Below are positions 45,594 through 56,388 of a stretch of DNA of 64,000 nt, one piece after another. Origin of the DNA: Incurvaria masculella (lineage: Eukaryota > Arthropoda > Insecta > Lepidoptera > Incurvariidae); the NCBI GenBank assembly GCA_946894095.1, contig OX335641.1, positions 948,501 through 1,012,500 of the forward strand, in the 5' to 3' direction. Every line of letters starts with the position of its first letter. The first letter of the stretch is position 1. A model generated the notes under the pieces. That model was not told the origin of the DNA and searched no databases. It saw only the letters and a list, made by a program, of their open reading frames with translations. Position numbers and translations under genes: made by a program.

Positions 45594-45941
45594 CAGAGTG
45601 GTCCGTCTGAGTTCTCACCTAAATTGGCGTTTACGTAACTTCGAAGTTCCGTAAAAACGTCAAACTCCATACAAGTTTTTACTAGATATTCTGTGGTTTT
45701 ACTTCTGTCAAAGTCAAACTCGGACTTCCGATTTGTATGAAAACGCGGAGTCGAAGTAAACGGCAACGTCGACGTATTTACGGCAACGTTGAGTAAGCTG
45801 TCAAATCAAACTCGGACTCGCAAATGGTCGTTCGCTTAACGCCCACTGCGCGCGCTCTTCAATTTCTCCATACATTTGAAAACGCCAGTCGATCGGTTTG
45901 CCGAACGCCAATTTAGGTGACAACTGGGACTTCGGGTACTG
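45594..45941. mobile_element. CAGAG-ended MITE, copy 5
   Basis: A 348-bp copy with left end CAGAGTGGTCCGTCTGAG and right end the complement of a CAGTA-type terminus followed by GTCCCAGTTGTCACC. It is the clearest full copy for reading both inverted ends (TTCTCACCTAAATTGGCG and its complement). Confidence 0.82.
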
Positions 45942-46836
45942 TTAATACGTAGGTATAGCTGGTATTGATAGGTCATTACTCATCTGCTCTATGGTTGTGG
46001 CAATATCTCGTGTGCTCGCTAAGAGAGCTAACTAACTACGAACTGCGAGCGCGAACCGACGCTAATTGTAGGAAACTCGCGCGGTTTTTGTGTTTCGTTT
46101 GTCCTCATCGTGCTGTGTGCTTTCTAAATTAACATTTGCCCATTCAGTTTTCAACTGTGGATAATATTGTGTTTGTTCACCATTTCATGATTATTATTGA
46201 CTATTCACAATTCTCTCATCGTTCCATCATCAACTATCACTGTCTTTTTTTTATTGTTTTTAATAAAATGCAGGTCAAGGTCAAGTGCAGAGCATTCGGG
46301 CACGGTAGTGGGAAAAGGCAAAACTACTGCTGTACCATCCTTATCCCCCTGTAACTCTATTGAAGATTAAGTTGGAAGCTTGAATTTTCAGTGACCAAAA
46401 GGGCATAATATTTCTAGCTACATTCCTAAATTACTTAAAAAAAAAATATTTTTTACCTATATTTGCCAGTCGAAGTTCTTTAATTAGTTCACTGACACTC
46501 ACCGATTATCTAAATTCTAAGGAAGTCGCATTCACTACGCATAAAACTCACAACCTATAATAGTTTTTGCCAAAAATAAAAACTATGCATATCGAATAAA
46601 ATTCATCCAATCTAACCTTTGTCAGGTTTCATCACTCACTTGCCTGTTTACCCAGCGCATTTATTTACCATGGTAACTGCGCGTTCCCAGCGGGCTACAT
46701 GATGCAATTCAATAACATGCTCACATTATTGTTATTTCAGGATTATTTAAGATTAAATTTTATATTCTGCAAATAAGGTACACATGTAATATTAGGCAAT
46801 GCTTATAAATATATAAATGGGATCGTATGGTTATTA
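45942..46836. other. Unrecognised stretch
   Basis: 45960-46110 is GC-balanced and UTR-like. A short frame near 46268 (MQVKVKCRAFGHG) ends after 28 codons. No gene called. Confidence 0.3.
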
Positions 46837-46930
46837 ATTGATTGCCATTTCGACCATCTTGAATTCAATGCGCTAGTACCAAAGCCGCCGGGATAATCCT
46901 ACCACCTAGTAAGTAGGGAAGTAGAGATTT
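46837..46930 (-). mobile_element. SINE body fragment
   Basis: GATTGCCATTTCGACCATCT then CCTACCACCTAGTAAGTAGG matches the middle of the SINE on the minus strand. Confidence 0.65.
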
Positions 46931-47226
46931 AGACATTTAGGCGTTCGCACAGTACTAGCGGTAAGCTAGGATGTTTAGGTACAACATTTGACACGAATGA
47001 TTTTATTCGTCTTAAATTTGGTGTGCTTCGTCTACGGACGATAATTAAAGAGGTAAGCACGTAAATAACTATGACATTTAATTAGGACGATGTGTCTAAG
47101 TGCACTACGACAAAATGTCCAGCGAAGTTTCTTGACAGTTTTTCGTCGCTCAGATTATTGAACTGTCTAATATGGCAAATCAGAGAGCAGTGTCCTGTCT
47201 ATTGAAGATAATTAAAGAAAAAAAAA

Positions 47227-47493
47227 CCGGCCAAGTGCGAGTCGGACACGCACACGAAGGGTTCCGTACCATCAACACCAAAAAACCCCCTTTAATTTTT
47301 GTATTGTTTTGATTTTACCTATTTGTTGTTATAGCGGCAAAATAAATACACATTCTGTGAAAATTTCAGCTGCCTACCTATTACGGTTCATGAGATACAG
47401 CCCTGTAACTGACAGATAGGCGGACGGACGGACGGACGGACAGCGGAGGCTTAGTAATAGGGTTCCGTTTTCACCCTTTGTATACGGAACCCT
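47227..47493 (-). mobile_element. MINE-2-like element, copy 10
   Basis: Minus-oriented, with hairpin GTGCGAGTCGGACACGCAC carrying one mismatch. Central block present, short (GGAC)4 tract, right end TATACGGAACCCT. First of four same-direction copies. Confidence 0.92.
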
Positions 47494-47521
47494 AAAAACG
47501 AAAGAAGTTTACACATCCAAT

Positions 47522-47590
47522 GACCGAACATGGAACATGGATGGCTAATACCAAATCTCTTCTCATGATACCCATAGCCTAACTCGACAA
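47522..47590 (-). mobile_element. Diverged SINE 3' fragment
   Basis: GAACATGGAACATGGATGGC then TAATACC followed by a CATGATA-like block resembles the SINE 3' end. It lies between two MINE-2-like copies. Confidence 0.5.
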
Positions 47591-47629
47591 TCTTACCACG
47601 TGTCACCACGGGGAGGGAAGGGTAAAAAA

Positions 47630-47913
47630 CCGGCCAAGTGCGAGTCGGACTCGCACACGAAGGGATCCGTACCATCGTAAAAGTTTAAACACAAAAAAAT
47701 CACGTTTTTTGTATGGGAGCCCCCTTTAATTTACATTATTTTTCAATGTTAACTATTTGTTGTTATAGCAGCAAAATAAATACACACTCTCTGAAATTTT
47801 CAGCTATCTATCTGTTACGGTTACTGAGATACAACCCTGACGGACGGACGGACGGACGGACAGCGGAGGCTTAGTAATAGGGTTCCGTTTTCACCCTTTG
47901 GGTACGAAACCCT
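47630..47913 (-). mobile_element. MINE-2-like element, copy 11
   Basis: A 284-bp complete minus-oriented copy with perfect hairpin GTGCGAGTCGGACTCGCAC and (GGAC)4 tract. Confidence 0.93.
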
Positions 47914-48343
47914 AAAAAAGCGAGCATGGACGGATCGGAGAAGCTATCGAAACGTATTCCTATGGCAGCACCGTAAACACGAGTTAGTCCTAACTGTAGT
48001 TAGTTCGCTTACGAAATAGGGACCCGCAACATCAAATGTTCGTTGCACTAAATTGCATCCTGGGAAGTTCTGACGTGTTCTTACGTGTCGTTTGAACTCG
48101 CGAAAATGAGGAATAAGCGACTGACTCGCTGGCGGTGCCGCCATTGTATGTATAAGTGCCTCCCGTCCTTCCATGCTCGCTGGGTAAAAAAGTGGTCTAA
48201 AAACCTCACGTGACTAATGGACGAGCCCTTACACATTTCACTGCAGGACCTTATCATTATTATATTTACTGAACTACAGAACAATAACAACGTACACCAT
48301 GAACTATTTTGCCCAATTCTCGCTGCCTGCAGTAAAACACCGA

Positions 48344-48430
48344 AAATGAGAAAGAAAGTGAGGGAGATTTGAACCGCGACCTGTGGCATCGAGGCTAGTC
48401 CCCACGTCACTAAGCGACGAGCCGCTCAAC
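48344..48430 (-). mobile_element. SINE head fragment
   Basis: Complement of the tRNA-like head: GAGCGGCTCGTCGCTTAGTG with B-box region GCGGTTCAAATC. Stops at the AGAAAGA-rich junction; no body follows. Confidence 0.7.
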
Positions 48431-48493
48431 TACATAGATGATTCAACCGCTGTACCATGACAACGCAAACTCGAGTTTTTGGAATTTGGAAGG

Positions 48494-48757
48494 CCGGCCA
48501 AGTGCGAGTCGGACTCGCGCACGAAGGGTTCCGTTTAGATTTAACACGTTTTTTATATGCCCCCTTTAAATTTTATTAATTTTGAATTTTACCTATGTGT
48601 TGTCATAGCGGCAAAATAAATACACACTCTGAAAAGGTCAGCTGCCTACCTATTACAGTACATGAGATGCAGCCCTGTGACAGACGGACGGGCGGACGGA
48701 CGGACAGCGCAGTATTAGTATTAGGGTTCCGTTGGCACCCTTTGGGTACGGAACCCT
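48494..48757 (-). mobile_element. MINE-2-like element, copy 12
   Basis: A 264-bp minus-oriented copy with small internal deletions after GGGTTCCG and a short GGAC/GGGC tract. Right end GGTACGGAACCCT. Confidence 0.92.
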
Positions 48758-49204
48758 AAAAAAAGGCAGAAACGTGAAACCGTTCAAATCGATAGTGCAT
48801 TCAAATGTTTAGTACCCCTACTACTTGGTAATGAAATAAATGTTTAAAAAACTGCTTCGATGGTATGAAAAAGATTGCATAAAATAGCGGAGCTTAGGCT
48901 TAGAAAACCATAAAATGTAAATAAGGTTCCAGTTCTTAATTTTGTTCTCAAACGGAAAATGTATGCGTACGTTCATACGTTAGCTGAGCTCCCCTAATGC
49001 TGACCTCGGCCAGTCCTCACTCAATAAGCGGCATCGTTATAGTCTACACTACAATACAGTAGTTGGCTCAATTGAATAACGATTTTAATGTCGCCATTAC
49101 TATCGGGGTCAGTTTAGTGATGTCAAGTATCGATCATGCAAATGTTCGCCCAACTATGCACATACTGTTTCGTCTGACAGATAAGATCTGATTGGATGGA
49201 AAAA
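48758..49204. other. Unrecognised stretch
   Basis: Nothing recognised. Confidence 0.4.
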
Positions 49205-49494
49205 CCGGCCAAGTGCGAGTCGAACTCGCATACGAAGGGTTCCGTACCATCGTACAAGACTTAACACAAAAAATCACGTTTTTTGTATGGGCCCCCCTTT
49301 ATTTTTTTTATTTTTTATTTTACCTATTTGTTGTTCAAGCGGCAAAATAAATACACACTCTGTGAAAATTTCAGCTTCCTACCTATTACGGTTCATGAGT
49401 TACAGCCCTGTGACAGACGGACGGACGGACGGACGGACAGACAGCGGAGGCTTAGTAATAGCGTTCTGTTTTCACCCTTCGGGTACGGAACCCT
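49205..49494 (-). mobile_element. MINE-2-like element, copy 13
   Basis: A 290-bp minus-oriented complete copy (hairpin with one mismatch, GTGCGAGTCGAACTCGCAT). The fourth same-direction copy in 2.3 kb. Confidence 0.93.
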
Positions 49495-51555
49495 AAAAAG
49501 TAAGGATCTCGCGTTAGCAAGTCAACGTTTTCGATCATAGCCATGTTCAATAACACTGTATCAGTCCAATTACATATAGCCTAGAACACTCCTTTGAAAC
49601 ATATCTGGCAACTTTTCAATATATTTTATAATGGTATTTTTGCGTTGATGAGCACATATTATGTTTTATCTTGACTTATTATCTTCCTGCAATAATATTT
49701 CTTTTCAAGTTATATCTAATGAAAAACTAACATAGTGACTCACGTGGTGGAAAATTTGAACCGTTTTCGTTTTGATTGTTTTTGCCCGACACACCGCACG
49801 TATGCTACGTCACTAAGGTTGAATGTTCGAGAATGTCTCATAGCATTACTTCCGTCTTTGTAAACCATATTGACTTGCAGATAAATATTTTTATTTTTTT
49901 TATTTTAAAAATTATAATGTTTAGTTCGGTCTACGTAATTTAGGGAGTTAAAATTTACAAGCTTAAATGAGATGACGGATCATTAAAAAGTGGTGTAAAT
50001 ATCTTTTATATTTAATTTAAGTTAATAATTATTTAAGTTAATCGTTAATAATTATTTAAGTTAAGTTGAAGTCAAGTATACATATAACAGCAACCAGCAA
50101 TGTTATACAAAATGTTGAAATCTATGTAGTTTCGCATATCCAGTTATTTCAAAATAATGATTCTGAGAAACATTTATGTATCGATAACACCCGACAGCCT
50201 TAAATGTCACATCACTAGCAGATATCGATGGCCCCCGAAATGTCGATGATTTACAAATCGCCTCACCACACAACAATGCTATTAATCTAAACGTACTGTA
50301 GAATACATCGAGTTGTTGAACATGGGAAGCCGAGAAGTAGCTCATTATTCCAGGGGAAGTCAACACGTTGATGTTATTCCCCAAAAAGTGAGTAATTTTG
50401 AGCACAATGCTGTTTGTTCAAGAGGGTGGAGTGCTGCGGGACCTTTTTTCCGGAATTGTGAAGAATTTAACATTTCATGGGAAATATTTATGTGTGTTAG
50501 TCCCGGCATGTAATTGCTTAGGCTGTTTCTTCATAATGATTTATGCAACACGAATTAAAATTATATTTAGGCTAATTCAGTATGAAGCTACAATAAATGT
50601 ATTAGATTTCTTTAGATAATTAAAAAATCCAATACATTTGCTGCATGTTTCAATAATTATATCACGCTGCTTCACTAGAGGGGTAAGCATATATGTACAT
50701 ATGATAGGGCTATAAGATCAGTGCGTAAATATCTCTTCAGCTTCATATGTGTAGGTAAACATTTCTTTATAAGTTCACGCTTTGTCGATTAAGAATTATA
50801 TAAACCTGAGTTTAGTCGTAACGCAAACAGATAATAGAACACACGTAAACAATGTAAACAAAACTGAGTTAGTCTATTACGCGGTTATCTCTCGTTGGTT
50901 TATGTGGTTATGTATGTTCCCCATACAAATGTAGTTTTGAAAACATGTATTTTTAAATCAATTTGCCTATACACCTACTTGATTTTTTGTATCTAATATC
51001 CATTAATCAATAGCCAGCATTTTTCTTTCGATTGACCCGAGATGTTTTCATCGATTCTCAGTTTAGAACCCAATATAATATTTGTGGGAAATGACCTCAT
51101 GATAGGTAAACCGATACGGCCGATCTTTAACCCAAATAACCTCTTCTCGCCCAAACATCGCTGCGAATTTAACCAAATTTAGCGGGCCCAGAGCCGCTAT
51201 GGACGGACGGAAAGCAGACGCGGTCACTGTGTACACAACTGACGGAAATAGACCAATTCGCGGACCAATGTACCCAGCAGGCAACTGATTGAGTTGTTCC
51301 TCAGAAGTGTGATAATGGTGAATAAAGTTGGGCGCCATTACTGAGTTTAGACATAGATAAAATCTATGGTTTCGATTACGAATATAAAATGTACGCGGAA
51401 TCCTTTCCATCACTCCATTATTTCATTTTTCATTTTATTTCTTATCCATAGGTAGGAGGACACTTGGATACGTTATTAATCGGTCGGTTCGAGAAGAGCC
51501 GACATACAAGTTTAAAGGTCACAATTTTGAGTAGTTTAGTATTCAATGCGATGTG
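49495..51555. other. About 2 kb without a supported gene
   Basis: AT-rich. A 23-bp tandem duplication (GTTAATAATTATTTAAGTTA) sits at 50021-50066. The 116-codon minus-strand frame at 51413-51063 lies in a GC-balanced segment but has no domain I recognise. Confidence 0.3.
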
Positions 51556-51693
51556 TTTTTTTATGTGACTGGACATGGATGGAGAATACCATACCTACCG
51601 TCATGATATGCCCGATACACCGCGTTACCAAAGGAATTAGGTGCCATTCCAGGACCTTCCCTTTATGAGTACGTTTATATTGAACTGGATGGG
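51556..51693 (-). mobile_element. SINE 3' portion
   Basis: T tract then ATGTGACTGGACATGGATGG, through AGGACCTTCCCTTTATGAGT to TGAACTGGATGGGA. The remainder of the body and the head are absent. Confidence 0.8.
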
Positions 51694-52453
51694 AGATTAA
51701 GGGCCTTTTTCACCTACTGCCGATTAGCTTAATCGCCAAATATTAAGGGCCTTTCTTAGCAGCTTGCAATCAATACCAGTACAAGATAATTAGCACTTTA
51801 GTAATAAAGGCTTTTTAAGTATAGAAACCAGGCTTTGACAATCGGCACCAAGAGGTCCCGCGGCACTTATTCCCGTGTATGTCGTAAGGGGCTTTTATTG
51901 TTCGTGGTTCGGCTTTCACCTCCTTCCTTACTTAATAAGTGTTAGGGTTTGTACGTCCGTCCATTCTTGCTTGCCCGAACTTTTGCCTCTAATCTTGGAT
52001 CTGCGCATGCCTCTCATAGCAGATTAGGCGCACGCAGCAAACTCAGCATGTATACCTAAAACATTTCACGTGATGAACGTAAATGCATACAACAATTTTA
52101 AACAACCGTTAAACATTTTCTACAAACCCATTCCCTCCCATCTCTACCTAGTAGTCCGACCATTACCTGCACAAGTGGACACTTAAGGCGGTAGCGTGTG
52201 TATTTACTTATATTTACCGAGTTTAAGTGGCGTGTTCCAATATGGAAATAATCTTTACTTAAGGCCATCTTGAATGCATACAAACACTGGTGGGACACTT
52301 GTGTTCCGAATCTATTAGACCCTCGGGAGGAGCGAACTAGTGCGCCCTCTGCATTGTCTAAGGCAGCTTGTAGTTCGGGGACGCGGAGTCTTGCTACCGG
52401 TCTTTCTCTTTCTTATTTTAATAAGAGCATTTCTTCACGAATTGGTGCTTTTT
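51694..52453. other. Unrecognised stretch
   Basis: TTAAGGGCCTTT occurs twice about 54 bp apart (about 51696 and 51750), possibly a decayed short element. About 52395-52445 looks like a scrap of SINE (TCTTTCTCTTTC...CATTTCTTCACGAAT). Confidence 0.3.
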
Positions 52454-52726
52454 AGGGTTCCGTAGCTAAAGGGTGCCAACGGAACCCTATTAATGAGGCT
52501 CCGCTGTCCGTCCGACCGTCCGTGTGTCACAGGGCTGTATCTCATGAACCGTAATAGGTAGGCAGCTGAAATTTTCACAGAGTGTGTATTCATTTGGCCG
52601 CTTTAACAACAAATAGGTAAAATTAAAAAAATAAGGGGCCTTATAAAAAACAAAAAAATTTTTCTTTTAAATCTCGTACGATGGTACGGAACCCTTGGTG
52701 TGCGAGTCCGACACGCACTATCCCGG
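52454..52726 (+). mobile_element. MINE-2-like element, copy 14
   Basis: Plus-oriented, AGGGTTCCGTAGC start, very short tract (GTCCGTCC-GACC-GTCC), central block present. Ends GTCCGACACGCACTATCCCGG with hairpin mismatches (cited in part). Confidence 0.9.
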
Positions 52727-52737
52727 TTTTTTATTGT

Positions 52738-53058
52738 TCTGAATCCATGTAAAGTACTACTGTTGTAGGTTTTCAGCCCACCCGGGTTGGTACTATCGCA
52801 TTGGATAAAAGATGGTCGAAGTGGCATTGAACAATGGTTTGGTTATTCCCATCTACTTTAATGAAAAGCCGTGCTCATGAAAGGACTCATTCCTTCGGAA
52901 ATGCGTTGTGTTGGGCTCATATCTGGTAATTAGTAAGATCAATGCTGCCGTAAAATATGTGAAAAATCATGGCATGGCACCTACCCCACGTGGTGAGTTA
53001 GGCTAATATCATGACAGTGAAGTATTCATCTGAAGTAGGTATTAGTCATTCCTATGAA
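52738..53058 (+). mobile_element. SINE body, broken copy
   Basis: Starts GAATCCATGTAAAG, with CCCACCCGGGTTGGTAC and GATGGTCGAAGTGGCATT. After a disruption at about 52929-52964 it resumes at TGGCATGGCACC and ends near GTATTAGTCATTCCTATG. Head absent. Confidence 0.7.
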
Positions 53059-53706
53059 AGAAACGAGTGCCATTTATGGCTCCTAAGGACCGATCACTCG
53101 GTCTCATGGTTCCCAACGTTTGACTACGATGTACCTCGATCCGTCAGTGATTTTTAAGGTACTGACAACTAGAATGAAGTTATTACTGTGTCCCCTAATC
53201 TAGCCACATGTAATCACAGAAGTGTGTTATGTGAAATTCAGGTTTTTTAAATATACAAAAAAACTAAAATAAATTATGTTATTTAATTTTTATTTTATTT
53301 TATTAGGGAAATACAAAGTTTTCACAAATAAACATACTTCAGAGCATAAGGAAAATTACACAGAACCAATTAAATTTCCACATTTAAATAATAACTTATG
53401 AAGACGGCGTTCAACAAAGAAAGGAAAAAAAATAAATTAATAAAAGTTTAAAATAAACAAAACAATATTCAAAACCAACTCGTTAAAGTCCTACGATAAA
53501 CAGTCAGCTTTCCTGATTTCTAACAAAATCACAGCTCATCCCTCAAGTAATTTAGCCTGATGTTAAGTATAGTTAAATTGATATGAATAATTACGATATA
53601 ACCCACATCAATATCGGGTAAGCGATTCACAAGTTATGCGCTAAAAGACAGACGAACGCCTGACGGAGGATTTTAGAATACATTTAATAAATAATAAAGA
53701 AAAAAA
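53059..53706. other. Unrecognised AT-rich stretch
   Basis: 53284-53310 is (TTTTA)n-type simple sequence that may end a minus-strand LINE. Otherwise nothing recognised. Confidence 0.35.
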
Positions 53707-53955
53707 CCGGCCCCGTACAAAATTTAAAAAGAAAAGTCACGTTTTTTGTCTGGGTTCCCATTTAATTATTATTATTTAATAATTTTACCTATTTATTGTT
53801 ATAGCGGCAAAATAAATACACACTTTGTGAAAATTTCGGCTGCCTACCTATTACGGTTCATGAGATACAGCCCTGTGAAAGACGGACGGACGGACGGACG
53901 GACAGCGGAGGCTTAGTAATAGGGTTCCGTTGGCACCCTTTGGGTACGGAACCCT
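53707..53955 (-). mobile_element. MINE-2-like element, copy 15, hairpin end deleted
   Basis: CCGGCC is joined directly to CCGTACAAAATT, so the terminal hairpin and the GAAGGGTTCC block are missing. The central block, (GGAC)5 tract and right end are intact. Confidence 0.9.
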
Positions 53956-54400
53956 AAAAAACAAAATTTTCAATACAGATCGCAAATGTCTACTATGAGA
54001 TAGTAATCATTGAGGCTAGGAGATGTCTTTATATTTGTTGTACTGCTGAATAAATACAAACAAGAATATACTAAAACTGCTTGTCGTGAATTACTTCAGA
54101 TGGATTTTTTCAGTTACACAGGAGCATTGCTCCGCAGAATGTGTGCCAGATCGTGTGCTGGTAATTACACTCGCCAGATGACCTTTCAGGCGTTTTTCAT
54201 AAGTTATTGTAACATAAACATTTTGTCAAGCTCATCGACCTTCCAGGGTTGTGTGTTATCCAATGCAGGTATAAAAAAAATATATTTTCTAATACCCATT
54301 TACAACGTGTATTACAGGTCGGTTGGTGTGGATAGGTAAGGTAATGATCAGTGAATGTGTTCACCGTTGTACTGGACCCTTGCAGGTACATAGCTCCGAG
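53956..54400. other. Unrecognised stretch
   Basis: A 109-codon frame at 54010-54339 is open but has no recognisable domain. Confidence 0.3.
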
Positions 54401-54749
54401 AAACTTACCTCGCATGCCAGAAGTTATGGGTTTAAATCCCCGCCCCGTTCTTGCACCACTTTATTTATCTTTCTGAGTTGGACAAATTCATTTCGTCACT
54501 AATGTTAGCTGTTCCATGATTCATCTTAAACTGCAGGTCCCCTTCTCCTTTAGTACTATTGCATTGGATGAAAATATAGTCCAAGCGGCATTTAAACCGT
54601 CCGTGCTTTCCATCCAGGTTAATGCAGCCTTGCTCATAAATGAAAGGTCCTGGAATGACACCTTAATACTTCGGCAATGCGGTTGAACTAATATCATGGC
54701 GGGGCTTATGGTATTAGGCCATGTCACGTCCAGTCACATTAAAAAAAAA
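54401..54749 (+). mobile_element. SINE copy, second head subfamily
   Basis: The head has CCTCGCATGCCAGAAGTTAT and a B box GGGTTTAAATCC. The body is shortened around GTAGGTCCCC. The 3' end reads CACGTCCAGTCACATT then an A tract. Diverged, but complete in order. Confidence 0.8.
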
Positions 54750-54957
54750 TACTGAAACTGAAATTCTGAATTTTACAGCAAGCCTTTTTCTGTTAATATT
54801 TTTGATTGGGGGAAAGTAAAAAACAAATTACTTAACTAATCCTAAATCGTCACGGCTAAGCATCTGAGCACACATAATTGGTAAATCGAGTCGATAACGA
54901 TTGGCACAACACATCATGACCAAAACGATAAAAAAACCTTCATTTCCGCGAACTGGC

Positions 54958-55110
54958 AACCCTGCACCTCGGATGTGGCGTGCGCGGGCGCAGGGCGCGC
55001 GGCGGGCGGCGGGCTTGAGGTGGGGGGCGGAGGGGTGAGGGGGGCACAACAGGAAGTTTACAGCACGTGGGCCCGCGCCGTCCCGCGCACTACAGGGCGG
55101 TGCAAGTCGC
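54958..55110. promoter_or_regulatory. GC-rich island, possible promoter or first exon
   Basis: About 150 bp of very GC-rich sequence (GCGCGGCGGGCGGCGGGC, GGCCCGCGCCGTCCCGCGC) in AT-rich surroundings. Local base composition of this kind often marks promoters or 5' exons in insects. No TATA box or coding frame confirms a gene. Confidence 0.25.
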
Positions 55111-55963
55111 GCGAACTCGTTTAAAAAGAACGTTCGCCTTTTCGCGTAAATATTTTCAGATTAGTGGATAAATTGTATGCTAGTTTAGGACCATGTGAAA
55201 TAAACTTAGTGAACTTGGATCCATTATTCTAACCACCCCTCCGCGGATCGGTGTGATGGTATTTGCATATATATGTACAAATAATAGTTGCAACATTTTG
55301 TGATTCAAAACACTGTTTCCTTTTCTTGGCACCCCGGCTATGATATACCATCACGGTTGCCAGCCAGGCTTGGGAGCGTAACACATAATCTTGTCAGTCC
55401 TCCATATTCTGCTACTAGCTATTTCTACACCAAACCTGAAAAATATTTTTGGAGGAAAAAAAATGGACCAACCTGTATCCGGCCAGTTGATGAAATAGCT
55501 TTCTGTTTTCTAATAATAATCACACAACATTGACTCTACCGTACTCCATACTCTACGTGCTTATACTCTACCAGCTACCGGCCGCGCCCCACGCGCCACC
55601 AGGCATTACACAACACGTTACAAAACCCTAAATTTAAGGGTGGAACTGGTGTTAGATAAAGAGATTATTTAGAGTGGTATGGAAAACTTAAGATTTAAAG
55701 GCTTTTTTCAAATGTGAAATTTATATAATATTAATAAAAACCTACTTTGTGGACTTGTAATCCAAAAGTCGCAATTGAAATCGAAATTAAATCACAAGAC
55801 CAAAATGTTTATTGGTTATTTTCAAAATGTAATTAAAATTACATAATACATTATGTCGAATAACCTCAAGTTAATGTACAAGTCCGTATATGTATTGAAT
55901 CAAATATTTCGTTTTTCTGTCATACGATTCGAAATTTCTTCGAGGTCTCGGATTTACTCTTAA
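55111..55963. other. Unrecognised stretch
   Basis: Nothing recognised. Ends at the TTAA of the next element. Confidence 0.35.
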
Positions 55964-56388
55964 GGTGGCCCAACCCGGCGGGACTAACTCATTCGCGGGT
56001 ACTTTACAAAACCGTGCTGTTGCGCTCTCTGTTTCAAAGAAAAAGACAGGCTCCGTGATGAGGAAGATGCAACAAGTCCACAAAAAAGACAATGTGCATA
56101 GTGTATGATTTGGTTATAAATCTTGATTAAATAAGCTATGTCTCATGACTAATCTTTTTAAGATTTTCTTACTTTATCATTTCGTAATAAACCACCATAA
56201 TTATTATATAAAACTCGCGAAAAATTCGAACTTTCGGACCTTGAACTTAGAAACCAAACACAATTTTGCAATGCCAACAGTCATCAGACTCTCAGGCTCT
56301 TTTGAGCAAAATTTGGGATCTCTGATAAGAAATATGGGCGTGATCTTCTTTCCCTGTTTGTATGGGGAGTTCAGCGGGTTGGGCCCCC
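55964..56388 (-). mobile_element. TTAA-flanked MITE, copy 3, internally deleted
   Basis: TTAA at 55960-55963 and 56389-56392. Ends GGTGGCCCAACCCG and the complement of GGGGGCCCAACCCG. At 425 bp it lacks about 120 bp of the middle relative to the 542-bp copies. Confidence 0.88.

Noticed and set aside
50313..50384. Possible exon ending CCCCAAAAA/GTGAGT with ATG at 50322
   Set aside because: No acceptor or promoter upstream and no recognisable peptide.
51063..51413. 116-codon minus-strand open frame
   Set aside because: Composition looks protein-like, but I recognise no motif and see no splice or promoter context. Worth a database search, not a call.
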